The position numbers were made by a program, and so were the translations under genes. Below are positions 43,953-53,022 of a DNA stretch of 64,000 nt, in pieces. A model generated the notes under the pieces. That model had not been told where the DNA came from. It saw only the letters and a program-made list of their open reading frames with translations, and searched no databases. Origin of the DNA: Promethearchaeota archaeon (GTDB lineage: Archaea; Asgardarchaeota; Lokiarchaeia; Sigyniarchaeales; SOKP01); assembly GCA_016840165.1 (NCBI GenBank), contig JAEOSU010000051.1:1-64000 (forward strand), in the 5' to 3' direction. Every line of letters begins with the position of its first letter. Position 1 is the first letter of the stretch.

Positions 43953-45251
43953 ATGATCTGGATAACTATAGTTCTAAGTTCATCTCTATCTGTCGGATTT
44001 TTTTACCTATTAGATCTCTATTTAAAGAAAAGAGGATCTTCACTTAAGAAAATTTTAAAAGCTCAATTTAGATTCTCTAAGAGGCTTATTCGAACTAAAA
44101 GGATATTAAGTTTCTTCGGAATTTATCTTATATTAGGAGGAATGGTCTTCACATTTTACAATATAAGTAATCGTATAGCTTTTAATCGTGTTTATTCTGG
44201 ATATTCGGAATGGCGAGATAGTAATGGTGAGTTATATCTTTATATTGAAGCGGATGATTACTATGATTTGGGATATCAAACGGGCAAAGGATTGGCAATG
44301 AATATTGCTCTCATGAAATATGAGTTAATGATATCGTCTCTGATGTTTGGAATTGATTATTTTTCAATGATAAACTTGGCTAAGCAATATTTAGAGTATA
44401 TACCAGATAATTATCTCCTTGAATTATATGGAATGAGCGAAGGAGCTACAGCGGGGAGTGGTTTTTATCTTTCTTTTGAAGACATTTTAGTTCAATCCGT
44501 ATTTCTTGAGGTTATTTACGGTCGTGTACTTCCTGAAAAGACTATATCATTTGGGTGTACCGCATTTGGAACAGTTAACAGCAATAATAAATCTTTAATT
44601 GGTCAAAATATTGATCTTGTAAAACCGATGGGAGCATGTGGAGCGTTCGTATTAGAAAAATTTCAAGATCATCCCCTAACCTTTACCTATCGCATAGGTG
44701 CTTGTACTTTGCCTATGGGGAAAAATGAGTATGATATTGTTGTGAATATGAATTTGGTCCAATTAAATATTCAATCTGAACTAACTACTCCTTTTTTTAT
44801 ATTAGCGAGAGAAGCATTTTCTCAATCCAATACCATTGAACAATGTTATGATCGAATTTTCCAAAATCATTCACTTCCTTACGGATGTAACATTCTTATT
44901 GCTCAGAATAACAGTTTATTTGCAGTTCAATGCTTACCTGATGAGTTTAATTTATTATATCCTAATTCTTCAATAGTCCAATCTAATACGTATCTGAATG
45001 AAACTTGGCAAGATAAATTGGCAGATCCTAATTATTCTAAAGCAAGGCAAGAATATGCAGAAACTATACTTCTCTCTGCTTTTGGAGATAATAATTTAAC
45101 CAATTCCGAATTGATTTCGATTTTAGGGAATAAACCTATTATCTGTCGAGATGAAGGAGGTCTAACTGGTGATGGCACTGTAGCTTTCTTGACCTCTCTA
45201 TATTTTGGAATAGGAACGGTTTATGATAATATTGGAATTATCCCCATCTAA
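43953..45251 (+). CDS. C45-type N-terminal nucleophile acyltransferase/amidase with membrane anchor
   Basis: 432 residues. Two hydrophobic helices at the start (about 2-20 and 48-70) place the catalytic part outside. The catalytic segment SFGCTAFGTVNSNNKSLIGQNIDLV matches the acyl-CoA:6-aminopenicillanate acyltransferase (C45) family, where the Cys becomes the nucleophile after autocleavage of the Gly-Cys bond. ARQEYAETILLSAF and a C-terminal GDGTVAFLTSLYFG follow. Family members cleave or form amide bonds in conjugated peptides, lipids or bile acids; the substrate here is unknown. The fold is typical from residue 85 on. Confidence 0.78.
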   Translation: MIWITIVLSSSLSVGFFYLLDLYLKKRGSSLKKILKAQFRFSKRLIRTKRILSFFGIYLILGGMVFTFYNISNRIAFNRVYSGYSEWRDSNGELYLYIEADDYYDLGYQTGKGLAMNIALMKYELMISSLMFGIDYFSMINLAKQYLEYIPDNYLLELYGMSEGATAGSGFYLSFEDILVQSVFLEVIYGRVLPEKTISFGCTAFGTVNSNNKSLIGQNIDLVKPMGACGAFVLEKFQDHPLTFTYRIGACTLPMGKNEYDIVVNMNLVQLNIQSELTTPFFILAREAFSQSNTIEQCYDRIFQNHSLPYGCNILIAQNNSLFAVQCLPDEFNLLYPNSSIVQSNTYLNETWQDKLADPNYSKARQEYAETILLSAFGDNNLTNSELISILGNKPIICRDEGGLTGDGTVAFLTSLYFGIGTVYDNIGIIPI

Positions 45252-45383
45252 TTTTAATTCTCTTTATGATGTCTATAATGTTGAAATTAGACATTTTTCT
45301 TTTTTAAATCGCTGAAAATTTTATATTCGATAGCTCTCTATTATGATATACTCAACCCAAATCTTTAACTTAATTAAATATAA

Positions 45384-45902
45384 ATGAAACAAATCGCTCT
45401 TAAATTTCTGGTTTTAGGTGATGGTGGAGTTGGAAAGACAACACTCCTTCACAGGTATGTAAAGGGTAAGTTTCTAAATACAGCAACTATGACTATTGGA
45501 GTTGAATTTCTCTCAAAACAAATTCAGATGAATGGAATTATATGTCAGCTAATCTTATGGGATATCTCGGGTCAAGATCGCTTTCGTTTTATGATTGACA
45601 AATATATGAGAGGTGCAAGTGGAGCTCTTTTACTCTTTGATACTACTAACATGACATCATTCGTGAATATTGGTAAATGGGTAAATCTTGTAAGAAAATA
45701 TTACCAAAACTTACCGATTCTATTAATCGCAGCAAAATGCGATCTTGAAGAGTTTTCAATTGTAGGAGATATTTATGCGAAAAAGACAAAAGAGCGTTTT
45801 GGGATGGTTGACTTTATTAAGACATCATCGAAGTCAGGCATGAATGTGAAATTAGCATTTGAGACCTTAGCAAATTATATAGTTCAGCTAAAAAAAATAT
45901 GA
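45384..45902 (+). CDS. Ras/Rab-like small GTPase
   Basis: 172 residues, one complete G domain. G1 is GDGGVGKTT (12-20), the switch I Thr is in MTIGVEF (36-42), G3 is WDISGQD with Gln64 (59-65), G4 is AAKCD (116-120) in place of NKxD, and G5 is TSSKS (147-151). The Asn-to-Ala change in G4 is a variant that may reduce guanine specificity. No C-terminal Cys for prenylation is present. Many such GTPases, close to eukaryotic Rab and Arf, are a mark of Asgard archaea. The targets are unknown. It follows the acyltransferase by 132 bases on the same strand. Confidence 0.95.
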   Translation: MKQIALKFLVLGDGGVGKTTLLHRYVKGKFLNTATMTIGVEFLSKQIQMNGIICQLILWDISGQDRFRFMIDKYMRGASGALLLFDTTNMTSFVNIGKWVNLVRKYYQNLPILLIAAKCDLEEFSIVGDIYAKKTKERFGMVDFIKTSSKSGMNVKLAFETLANYIVQLKKI

Positions 45903-46036
45903 TCCCTAATACCGATATATGAAATAATATCAATTGTCTTTAGTTCTAATATATATAAACCATGTAAAATGTATCTCATTTTTTTCCAATGAGTATTAAT
46001 AAGGTAATATTTCTCTAAAAGACCTTAAAAATCAAA

Positions 46037-46055
46037 ACTATATAGATCATATACT
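46037..46055 (+). promoter_or_regulatory. Inverted repeat, candidate phosphate operator 2
   Basis: ACTATAT-AGATC-ATATACT, an almost perfect inverted repeat with one mismatch, lies about 100 bases upstream of the pstS start. It matches the element at 42864-42883 in its left arm and AGAT core. Confidence 0.45.
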
Positions 46056-46154
46056 CTCAATATTAACCAATAATCTATATCGAGATGGCTTTTATTTCCT
46101 TAATTCCACTTCAAAATAACCTAATTTAAAAATTAACCCAAAATCAATTGATAA

Positions 46155-47066
46155 GTGAAAATTAATATGCAAAAAAATGCTTTAGCTGTTTTAATGGTAA
46201 TAATCGGTCTTATTGGGGGTACTTTTATCGGTTGGGGAATCACTGCAACCTTAACTCCTGGCGGAGTGCAATTTGTTACTATTGAAATTACAGGATCAAC
46301 CACTTGTGAGCCAGTTATTACAACCTGTTCAGAGATTTTCATGGCTATTAATCCTAACGTAGATATCTCCGTAACTGGTACTGGTTCAGGCTCTGGTATT
46401 GCTGATACAATAAGTAGTCTAAATGATATTGGTATGTCTTCTAGAAATATCAAACCTGATGAGAATATTACTGCAGGTGGTACATTAGTAGATTACCAAT
46501 TCGCTAAAGATGGTATTGCCGTCATTATCGACGCGGATCATCCAGATGCTGCGTGGTTAGAATCAAATGGTCTAACTATGGACGAAGTATTCTCAATATT
46601 TAATGGTACATATAGTCATTGGAGCAACATATCAGGATCATTATCTGAAGAAACAATTGACTGTTATACTCGACCAGACGGTTCTGGAACAAGAGCTACG
46701 TTTGAAGAGTTGGTTATTTCCTTCGGAGAGGAACTTGGAGATAATGCAGGATATCAAGCTTCAGTTACTGGATATACTCAAGTGGCTTCTAATTCATTGA
46801 TTGTCCAAGGAGTAGCTGGTAATAACTACGGATTCGGATATTGTGGTCTTGGTTACGTCGATGCATCCGTCACTGCTGTTAAAATTAATAATGTAACTCC
46901 ATCAGTAGCTACAATATTAGACGATTCTTATCCAATCTCTCGATCCCTACATCTTTTAACTAATGGACCTGCAACCGGATGGATACAAGCCTTTTTAGAC
47001 TTTATTTATGGTCCTTATGGACAAGAAGTTGTAGCTAATGAGGGATTTATCCGTCTTTGGTTCTAA
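46155..47066 (+). CDS. pstS: Phosphate-binding protein PstS
   Basis: 303 residues from a GTG; an ATG at 46167 is also possible. An N-terminal hydrophobic helix (about 8-32) anchors or exports it, and no lipobox Cys is present. The phosphate-binding landmarks are ITGSTTCEPVI, GTGSGSGIADT, the IGMSSRNIKPDE segment, and RPDGSGTRATFEELV. It ends after FIYGPYGQEVVANEGFI. It captures phosphate outside the cell and hands it to the PstC-PstA permease. It has its own promoter, with 272 bases to the next gene. Confidence 0.93.
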   Translation: MKINMQKNALAVLMVIIGLIGGTFIGWGITATLTPGGVQFVTIEITGSTTCEPVITTCSEIFMAINPNVDISVTGTGSGSGIADTISSLNDIGMSSRNIKPDENITAGGTLVDYQFAKDGIAVIIDADHPDAAWLESNGLTMDEVFSIFNGTYSHWSNISGSLSEETIDCYTRPDGSGTRATFEELVISFGEELGDNAGYQASVTGYTQVASNSLIVQGVAGNNYGFGYCGLGYVDASVTAVKINNVTPSVATILDDSYPISRSLHLLTNGPATGWIQAFLDFIYGPYGQEVVANEGFIRLWF

Positions 47067-47162
47067 ATAAAATAAATTTCATTTAAATAAAAATTAAGTT
47101 ATCATTTTTTTATCTTCTTTAATTTGTGGAAATCTCTTATTTTTATATGAATTTGAGAATGA

Positions 47163-47181
47163 AATATATAGATTATATAGG
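47163..47181 (+). promoter_or_regulatory. Inverted repeat, candidate phosphate operator 3
   Basis: AATATAT-AGATT-ATATAGG, about 160 bases before the pstC-pstA start, carries the same TATATAGAT core as the elements before AbrB-PhoU and pstS. ACTATAATATATGGT follows at 47193-47207 as a second, weaker copy. Confidence 0.4.
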
Positions 47182-47338
47182 GTATATATTTGACTATAAT
47201 ATATGGTGATTATGAATTTAATCAATATAATGTTATTTTTCCTATAAAGAGTAAAATTATACAATTAATCACTTATTATCATAATCAATTTTATCTTAAT
47301 TGATTATAAATAAATTGGTTTGAGTCATTGAAAGAATT

Positions 47339-49456
47339 ATGGCCACAGAAACTGTTTTTGAGGAAGAAGTTCTTTTCCAAGATGACGATTTTTCTTATTT
47401 AAAGAAAAACCGGGATCCCTTGATTAAATGGATCTTGTTTGCTTTTGCCTCAGTAGCAACTGTATTTGTGTTTTTAATTATTATCTTTTTATTTGTTAAC
47501 GGAGCTCCATTTTTTGTACAAGTCCCATTACAGGACTTTTTTTTTGGTACTAATTGGCTTCCCTCAGCAGGAGATTTTGGTGCCTTACCAATTATTATTG
47601 ATACACTATTGGTAACTTTAGGAGCGATTGTTATTGCGTTACCATTGGGTATCCTTACTGCAATATTTATTGCGGAGTTAGCACCTCCTTTATTGAGGCA
47701 AATACTTAAATTCACTGTAGAAATACTCGCAGGTATTCCATCAATAGTATATGGCTTCTTTGGGGTGGCAATTCTGAATACTTGGATAAAGGATATATTT
47801 GGGATGCATGATGGAAGAAGTTGGCTTTCTGGTTCTCTTATACTAGCTATAATGGCATTACCTACCATTGTATCAGTATGTGAAGACGCAATTCGAGCAG
47901 TTCCCGATTATTATCGAGATGCATCTTATGCAATGGGAGCAACAAAATGGCAAACCATCCGTAAGGTGGTAATACCCGCTGGAATGTCAGGGATAACAGC
48001 TGCGATGATTCTAGGAATTGGGCGAGCCTTAGGTGAGACTATGGCAATGACATTAGTAATTGGCAATAGTTATCGCTTACCCGACCCGCTAACAAATATG
48101 TTGAGTCAAGTAACGGTAATAACTTCAACTATTGCTACAAATTGGGGGCCAACTGTAGAAGGTAGTATTGAGCAAAAAAGTCTCTTAGCACTTGGAATTG
48201 TACTATTTATCATGGCTTTACTCGTAAATACGCTTTCAAATATTATTATGACTAGGGTTAAAAGAAAATTTACTGGTCAAAAACCAAAAGAAAAATTTTT
48301 AAAATTAAAAAATTCGAACTATTATAAATTATACAAGCAGTATAGACAATGGATAATTACTGCTCTTGTTATAATATTAGTAATATTAGTCTTACCTGAT
48401 TTTAATTCTCAAATTTTCGGAGCTTTATTAATTTCTGGATTAAGTGTTTTATATTATATCTATAAAAAAGTACCAAAACAACATAAAAGACTTGTGATCT
48501 ATTCTGTCTTGCTTTCATTCTTTGGATGGATACTTAGTACGTGGATAGGAATATTTTTAGCTATATCTATGTGCTTAATAATTTTTGCCTCCTTAATTCT
48601 CCTTAAGCGTATTTCTACCGTGATTCAACAGCGAATATGGTTTGTCATCATCTATTCAAGTTCTGCATTTGCTGTTTTCGCAGTAGGTCTTTTAATATAC
48701 TATATTGTAGTGACAGGAGCACCTGTATTTCTTGAGCCTGGCTTTCTTACGGGCGTGCCAAGTAATAGTGGAAGAGAAGGGGGAATTTTCCCAGCAATCA
48801 TTGGAACTTTACAACTCACAATAGGTTCAATATTATTTGCACTCCCTCTAGGCATGTTTGCAGGGATATATCTTTCTGAGTATGCGAGGGATAGCAAAAT
48901 AACTAAATTTTTTCGAGCTGGTATAGATAATCTAAATGGTACGCCTTCAATTGTTTTTGGCTTATTTGGAGTAATGTTTTTTCTTTTATTTATTGGCTTG
49001 CCAAGATCCTTGTTAGTCGGAATTTTAACCTTAGGGTTAATGATCCTTCCTACAATCATAAGAACTACTGAAGAAGCTGTTAAAGCAATTCCTCAATCTT
49101 TTCGAGAAGGAAGTTTAGCATTAGGTTCAAGTAAATTTCAAGGAATTCTTAAAATAGTGGTACCCGCAGCTATACCCGGAATAGTGACAGGGGCTGTTTT
49201 AGGGATGGGTCGAAGTGCAGGAGAAACAGCACCAATAATGTTTACAGCAGTAAGATCCCACTCTTCCTATATATCATTCTCGTTATTAAATCCCGTTATG
49301 ACACTCACTTATCACTTATTTCGATTAAGTGGTGAAGTCACAGGAGGACTTGAACGAGCTGCTGGAACGGCTTTGACTCTATTGTTATTAGTTTTAGTTT
49401 TGTATAGTTTTGCATTTATTATTCGTATTAGATATGAAAAAAGAAAACAATGGTGA
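47339..49456 (+). CDS. pstCA: PstC-PstA single-chain phosphate ABC permease
   Basis: 705 residues, which is the sum of the two normal permeases. The first half (about 1-320) is PstC: membrane start, [39 protein letters not shown] and EAA loop [23 protein letters not shown] linker (320-440) includes extra helices. The second half is Pst[38 protein letters not shown] and EAA loop [22 protein letters not shown]. One gene thus codes for the whole transmembrane channel that normally needs two proteins. The pstB start overlaps its stop by seven bases. Confidence 0.93.
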   Translation: MATETVFEEEVLFQDDDFSYLKKNRDPLIKWILFAFASVATVFVFLIIIFLFVNGAPFFVQVPLQDFFFGTNWLPSAGDFGALPIIIDTLLVTLGAIVIALPLGILTAIFIAELAPPLLRQILKFTVEILAGIPSIVYGFFGVAILNTWIKDIFGMHDGRSWLSGSLILAIMALPTIVSVCEDAIRAVPDYYRDASYAMGATKWQTIRKVVIPAGMSGITAAMILGIGRALGETMAMTLVIGNSYRLPDPLTNMLSQVTVITSTIATNWGPTVEGSIEQKSLLALGIVLFIMALLVNTLSNIIMTRVKRKFTGQKPKEKFLKLKNSNYYKLYKQYRQWIITALVIILVILVLPDFNSQIFGALLISGLSVLYYIYKKVPKQHKRLVIYSVLLSFFGWILSTWIGIFLAISMCLIIFASLILLKRISTVIQQRIWFVIIYSSSAFAVFAVGLLIYYIVVTGAPVFLEPGFLTGVPSNSGREGGIFPAIIGTLQLTIGSILFALPLGMFAGIYLSEYARDSKITKFFRAGIDNLNGTPSIVFGLFGVMFFLLFIGLPRSLLVGILTLGLMILPTIIRTTEEAVKAIPQSFREGSLALGSSKFQGILKIVVPAAIPGIVTGAVLGMGRSAGETAPIMFTAVRSHSSYISFSLLNPVMTLTYHLFRLSGEVTGGLERAAGTALTLLLLVLVLYSFAFIIRIRYEKRKQW

Positions 49457-50286
49457 AAAATTTGCTTATAAAAATTAAAAGTAAATATAAACAAGAATTT
49501 GAAAATAACGAATATCTGAAGGAGTATAATAATGAATTTGTAATCGAATGTCGCGACTTAAATCTTTGGTACGACGAATTTCAGGCATTAAAAAACATTA
49601 ACATGAAATATCGTAAGAATAAAGTAACAGCGATAATTGGCCCCTCAGGATGTGGTAAGAGCACCCTTCTTCGATGCTTCAATCGAATGAACGATGTGAT
49701 TGAAGATTGCAGAATTGAAGGTCAGGTATTGTTTAATGGGAAGAATCTTTATGACAGCAATGCAGATATTCGATTGAATCGTAAGAAAATTGGGATGATT
49801 TTTCAAAAACCGAATCCATTTCCAATGTCCATCTATGATAATATCACATATGGTCCTAAGATCCATAAAATTATAGAAGATGATGTACTAGAAAAAATAA
49901 CTGAGAGGTGTCTTAAACGAGCTGTTTTATGGGATGAGGTGATGGACAGACTGGATGATTCTGCAATGGGTTTATCAGGAGGTCAGCAACAACGATTATG
50001 TATCGCCAGAGCGCTCGCAGTGGAGCCAGAATTGTTACTAATGGATGAGCCAACAGCTTCACTTGATCCAATCGCGACACAGAAAATTGAGGATTTAATA
50101 CTTCAATTAAAAGAAGAATGGACAGTTATTATTGTCACCCATAATATGCAACAAGCAGCACGGATTTCAGATTATACAGCCTTTATGTATCTTGGTCAGA
50201 TGATTGAATATGGCGAAACTACTCAAATATTTGAAAATCCTCAAGAAAAGTTAACAGAAAATTATATAACAGGAAGATTTGGTTAG
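49450..50286 (+). CDS. pstB: Phosphate ABC transporter ATPase PstB
   Basis: 278 residues. PstB landmarks: [19 protein letters not shown], Walker [11 protein letters not shown]-loop [19 protein letters not shown], signature [16 protein letters not shown], Walker [13 protein letters not shown] and switch [14 protein letters not shown]. The N-terminal 35 residues are an extension of lysine-rich sequence. It overlaps pstCA by seven bases and is followed directly by phoU, a translationally coupled operon. Confidence 0.96.
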   Translation: MVKNLLIKIKSKYKQEFENNEYLKEYNNEFVIECRDLNLWYDEFQALKNINMKYRKNKVTAIIGPSGCGKSTLLRCFNRMNDVIEDCRIEGQVLFNGKNLYDSNADIRLNRKKIGMIFQKPNPFPMSIYDNITYGPKIHKIIEDDVLEKITERCLKRAVLWDEVMDRLDDSAMGLSGGQQQRLCIARALAVEPELLLMDEPTASLDPIATQKIEDLILQLKEEWTVIIVTHNMQQAARISDYTAFMYLGQMIEYGETTQIFENPQEKLTENYITGRFG

Positions 50287-50295
50287 GTGGATATT

Positions 50296-50949
50296 ATGAC
50301 AACAGAAATGCATAAAGAATTAATTACACTTAAAAATGAAGTTTCTAAAATGGGGCATTTTGCGTTAAATATGCTAAGTGATTCGATTGAATCCCTTTAT
50401 TATCAAGATATACGACTTGCTTCCGACGTATTAAGTAAAAAGGATATGATTAGAGATTATGATAACCAAATAGAAGAGAAAACACTTAAACTCATCATGC
50501 TCTACCAACCAATGGCTATCGATCTTAGGAGTCTTGCTGCTATTCTAAAAATAATTACTTATTTGCATAGAATTGGAAGATATGGTAAAGATATTGCCGA
50601 TGTAGTAAAAAAACATTTGTCTGATAAACAGGTTGCTCTCAACCTCGTGAATTTACGACACATTTATGAGCATGTTCAGATTATGATTAGCGATGCGCTT
50701 TTAGCATTCGAAAAAATGGATATTTCCTTAATTAAAGATTTTAAAGCAAGAGATGACGAGGTAGATAAACTAAGATGGTCTATTTTTCGCGAGTGTCTTA
50801 CTTATATGATTGAAGATCCAAAATATATAACGGAATGTGCCCATTACATGATGTTTGCCCGTTACCTTGAGAGGTGCGGTGACCATGCCTGTAAAATAGC
50901 TGAAAAAATATATTATATGGTTACTGGCAACCACATTGAAATCAGTTAA
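50296..50949 (+). CDS. phoU: PhoU, negative regulator of Pst phosphate uptake
   Basis: 217 residues from the ATG at 50296, chosen because GGTGG lies seven bases upstream; a GTG directly after the pstB stop (50287) would add three residues. Two PhoU repeats are clear: EVSKMGHFALNMLSDSIESL and EHVQIMISDALLAFEKMD, with the metal-binding segments DNQIEEKTLKLIMLYQP and FARYLERCGDHACKIAEKIY. It acts in the cytosol with PstB. It lacks the AbrB domain found in the regulator at 41801-42805. Confidence 0.93.
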   Translation: MTTEMHKELITLKNEVSKMGHFALNMLSDSIESLYYQDIRLASDVLSKKDMIRDYDNQIEEKTLKLIMLYQPMAIDLRSLAAILKIITYLHRIGRYGKDIADVVKKHLSDKQVALNLVNLRHIYEHVQIMISDALLAFEKMDISLIKDFKARDDEVDKLRWSIFRECLTYMIEDPKYITECAHYMMFARYLERCGDHACKIAEKIYYMVTGNHIEIS

Positions 50950-51082
50950 CTATATATTTTTGCTTTTTGCGTAATTCTATTGTAGAGGTTTTTTAAATGA
51001 TGTTATTTGGTATAACTTCAGTTTAAGTGTTGATATAATCATAGATTTCATATATATGAACTTAAAATAGATCTCCCGAAAC

Positions 51083-51103
51083 ATTATAGATTCCATCTAT
51101 AAT
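51083..51103. promoter_or_regulatory. Palindromic operator candidate before the ABC exporter
   Basis: ATTATAGAT and ATCTATAAT are exact reverse complements (nine bases each), separated by TCC. The element lies 82 bases before the first exporter gene. No regulator gene adjoins it, so the binding protein is unknown; it partly resembles the AGAT-containing phosphate elements. Confidence 0.5.
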
Positions 51104-51185
51104 TTAAAAATATAAAATTTAATTGGAATTCATAACATTTTAGCTTATTTAAGAACTAATTATAATTATTGATTTTAAATTTAAA

Positions 51186-53021
51186 ATGAAAAAAGCTGAT
51201 AATCTTTATTCGGATCATCAACTCGCAGAATTTAAGCTAGAAAAAGATTCCTTTCAGAAAAGTCGTAAAAAAGGAGCACGTAGATGGATTTTAGCACACA
51301 TTTTTTACGGCTCTAATAAATTGTTTATCATAGTAGTATTATTTACAACTATAATTGCATCAGTACTAGCCTCACTATTATCTGTCATTATTGGGAATGC
51401 AGTCGAAGAATTTCTTAATGCAAATATTAGTAGCCTCATGTTTTTCACCCTCATTATATTGATTTTAGGATTATTAACTCCTATTTTCCGCTTAGTGAAT
51501 TATATGCAACGAGAATTGCTTGCTCAAAGATTAGAAAGAGATTCACGAAAAGAGTTTTATGCTAATCTATTAGGTAAAAGTCAATCATTTCATGATAAAC
51601 AAAAAATTGGAGAGCTCATGGCGCGAGCCACCGATGATGTTCGTATGTTAAATTTTTTAATGAGCCCTGCTATCTCATTGATATTAGAATCTTTTACCTC
51701 TTTAATAATTCCTTTATTTTTTATCTTGTTTTTATATCCCTTACAGCTCATCATTGAACCGGTGGTGTTCACTATACTCTTTTTAATCAATCTTCGGTCA
51801 TATAATCGAAAACTTTCACCTATTACTGGGAAACTAAGGATGAATTTCGGAATGATAAATTCTACGCTCAACGAAACGCTTTCTGGGATAGAAGTTGTTA
51901 AAGGATCAATAAAGGAGGATCATGAATATAAACGATACGAGAGATTCGCTCAAGATTATCGCGACGCGTTTATAGAACAAGGAAAGGTGCAGGCAAAATA
52001 TTATCCTATTCTCTTTTTGGCTCTTACCATTACAATTGGCTTTACCCATTCGCTCATCTTATACTCTGAGGGTCTAATAAACATCGGACAAATAATTTCC
52101 TATCTTGGTCTTTTAGGATTATTACGCTTTCCGACGTTTATATCTATTTTCGTCTTTGCCATAATAAAACTTGCGGGTTCGAGCGCGAAACGTTTACTTG
52201 AATTAATGAATAAAAAGTCTGAGATTGATGAGAATATTAAGGGAAAGACCAAAATCGTCCAAGGAGCGATAAAGTTTGAGAATGTAAGTTTCAAATACCC
52301 TGGGACTGATAATGAAGTCTTAAATGATATATCTTTTGAGGTTAAACCAGGTCAAACTGTTGCTATAGTAGGAACCACAGGTTCTGGAAAAACTACACTT
52401 ACAAAATTAATTTCACGCTTATATGATGTTTCTCAAGGGCGCATACTAGTGGATGACATTGACATTCGGAATTATGCATTAAAATCTTTAAGGGCTCAAA
52501 TTTCGTATATTGAACAAGATGTTTTTCTCTTTTCCTTTTCAGTGTTTGATAATATAGCATTTGGACGTGTCAGTTCATTAGATGAGGTTAAACAAGCAGC
52601 TATTCAAGCACAAGCAGATGATTTTATATCAAAATTGCCTAATGGCTATAACTCTGAGATCGGAGAAAGAGGTGTCCAGCTTAGTGGTGGTGAAAGACAA
52701 AGAGTTGCGATCGCTCGTGCATTTCTTTCCAATCCCCGGATATTAATTCTTGATGATTCTACTTCGGCAATCGATTCTAATACTGAAGATAAAATCCAGC
52801 AAGCAATTAAAAATATACTAGTCAACCGAACTACATTCTTAATTACCCATCGTTTAAGTCAAATTCGATGGGCAGATCTAATTATTGTGCTTAAAAATGG
52901 AAGAATTGAGGCTAAAGGCACTCATTGGGAACTTATTAAGGAATCAGAAGAGTACCGGAAGATATTTGTAAAGAAATTTGACTTAGATGAAGAACAATTA
53001 TTAAGAGGTGAGATCGGATAG
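51186..53021 (+). CDS. Heterodimeric ABC exporter, subunit with degenerate ATP site
   Basis: 611 residues: six transmembrane helices (about 35-345) and a C-terminal ATPase. Walker A is GTTGSGKTT, signature LSGGERQR, and Walker B ILILDDSTSAID. The catalytic Glu after Walker B is Asp, so this subunit carries the degenerate half of the ATP pair, as in TM287/288 and BmrCD exporters. The partner follows with its stop and start almost touching. It would pump lipids, drugs or peptides outward; the substrate is unknown. A 25-residue polar N-terminus precedes the first helix. Confidence 0.92.
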   Translation: MKKADNLYSDHQLAEFKLEKDSFQKSRKKGARRWILAHIFYGSNKLFIIVVLFTTIIASVLASLLSVIIGNAVEEFLNANISSLMFFTLIILILGLLTPIFRLVNYMQRELLAQRLERDSRKEFYANLLGKSQSFHDKQKIGELMARATDDVRMLNFLMSPAISLILESFTSLIIPLFFILFLYPLQLIIEPVVFTILFLINLRSYNRKLSPITGKLRMNFGMINSTLNETLSGIEVVKGSIKEDHEYKRYERFAQDYRDAFIEQGKVQAKYYPILFLALTITIGFTHSLILYSEGLINIGQIISYLGLLGLLRFPTFISIFVFAIIKLAGSSAKRLLELMNKKSEIDENIKGKTKIVQGAIKFENVSFKYPGTDNEVLNDISFEVKPGQTVAIVGTTGSGKTTLTKLISRLYDVSQGRILVDDIDIRNYALKSLRAQISYIEQDVFLFSFSVFDNIAFGRVSSLDEVKQAAIQAQADDFISKLPNGYNSEIGERGVQLSGGERQRVAIARAFLSNPRILILDDSTSAIDSNTEDKIQQAIKNILVNRTTFLITHRLSQIRWADLIIVLKNGRIEAKGTHWELIKESEEYRKIFVKKFDLDEEQLLRGEIG

Positions 53022-53022
53022 A

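Noticed and set aside
48700-49059. 119-residue minus-strand frame opposite the PstA half
   Set aside because: It is the shadow of a strongly coding gene with intact PstA motifs and has the low-complexity, Pro- and Lys-rich look of antisense translations.
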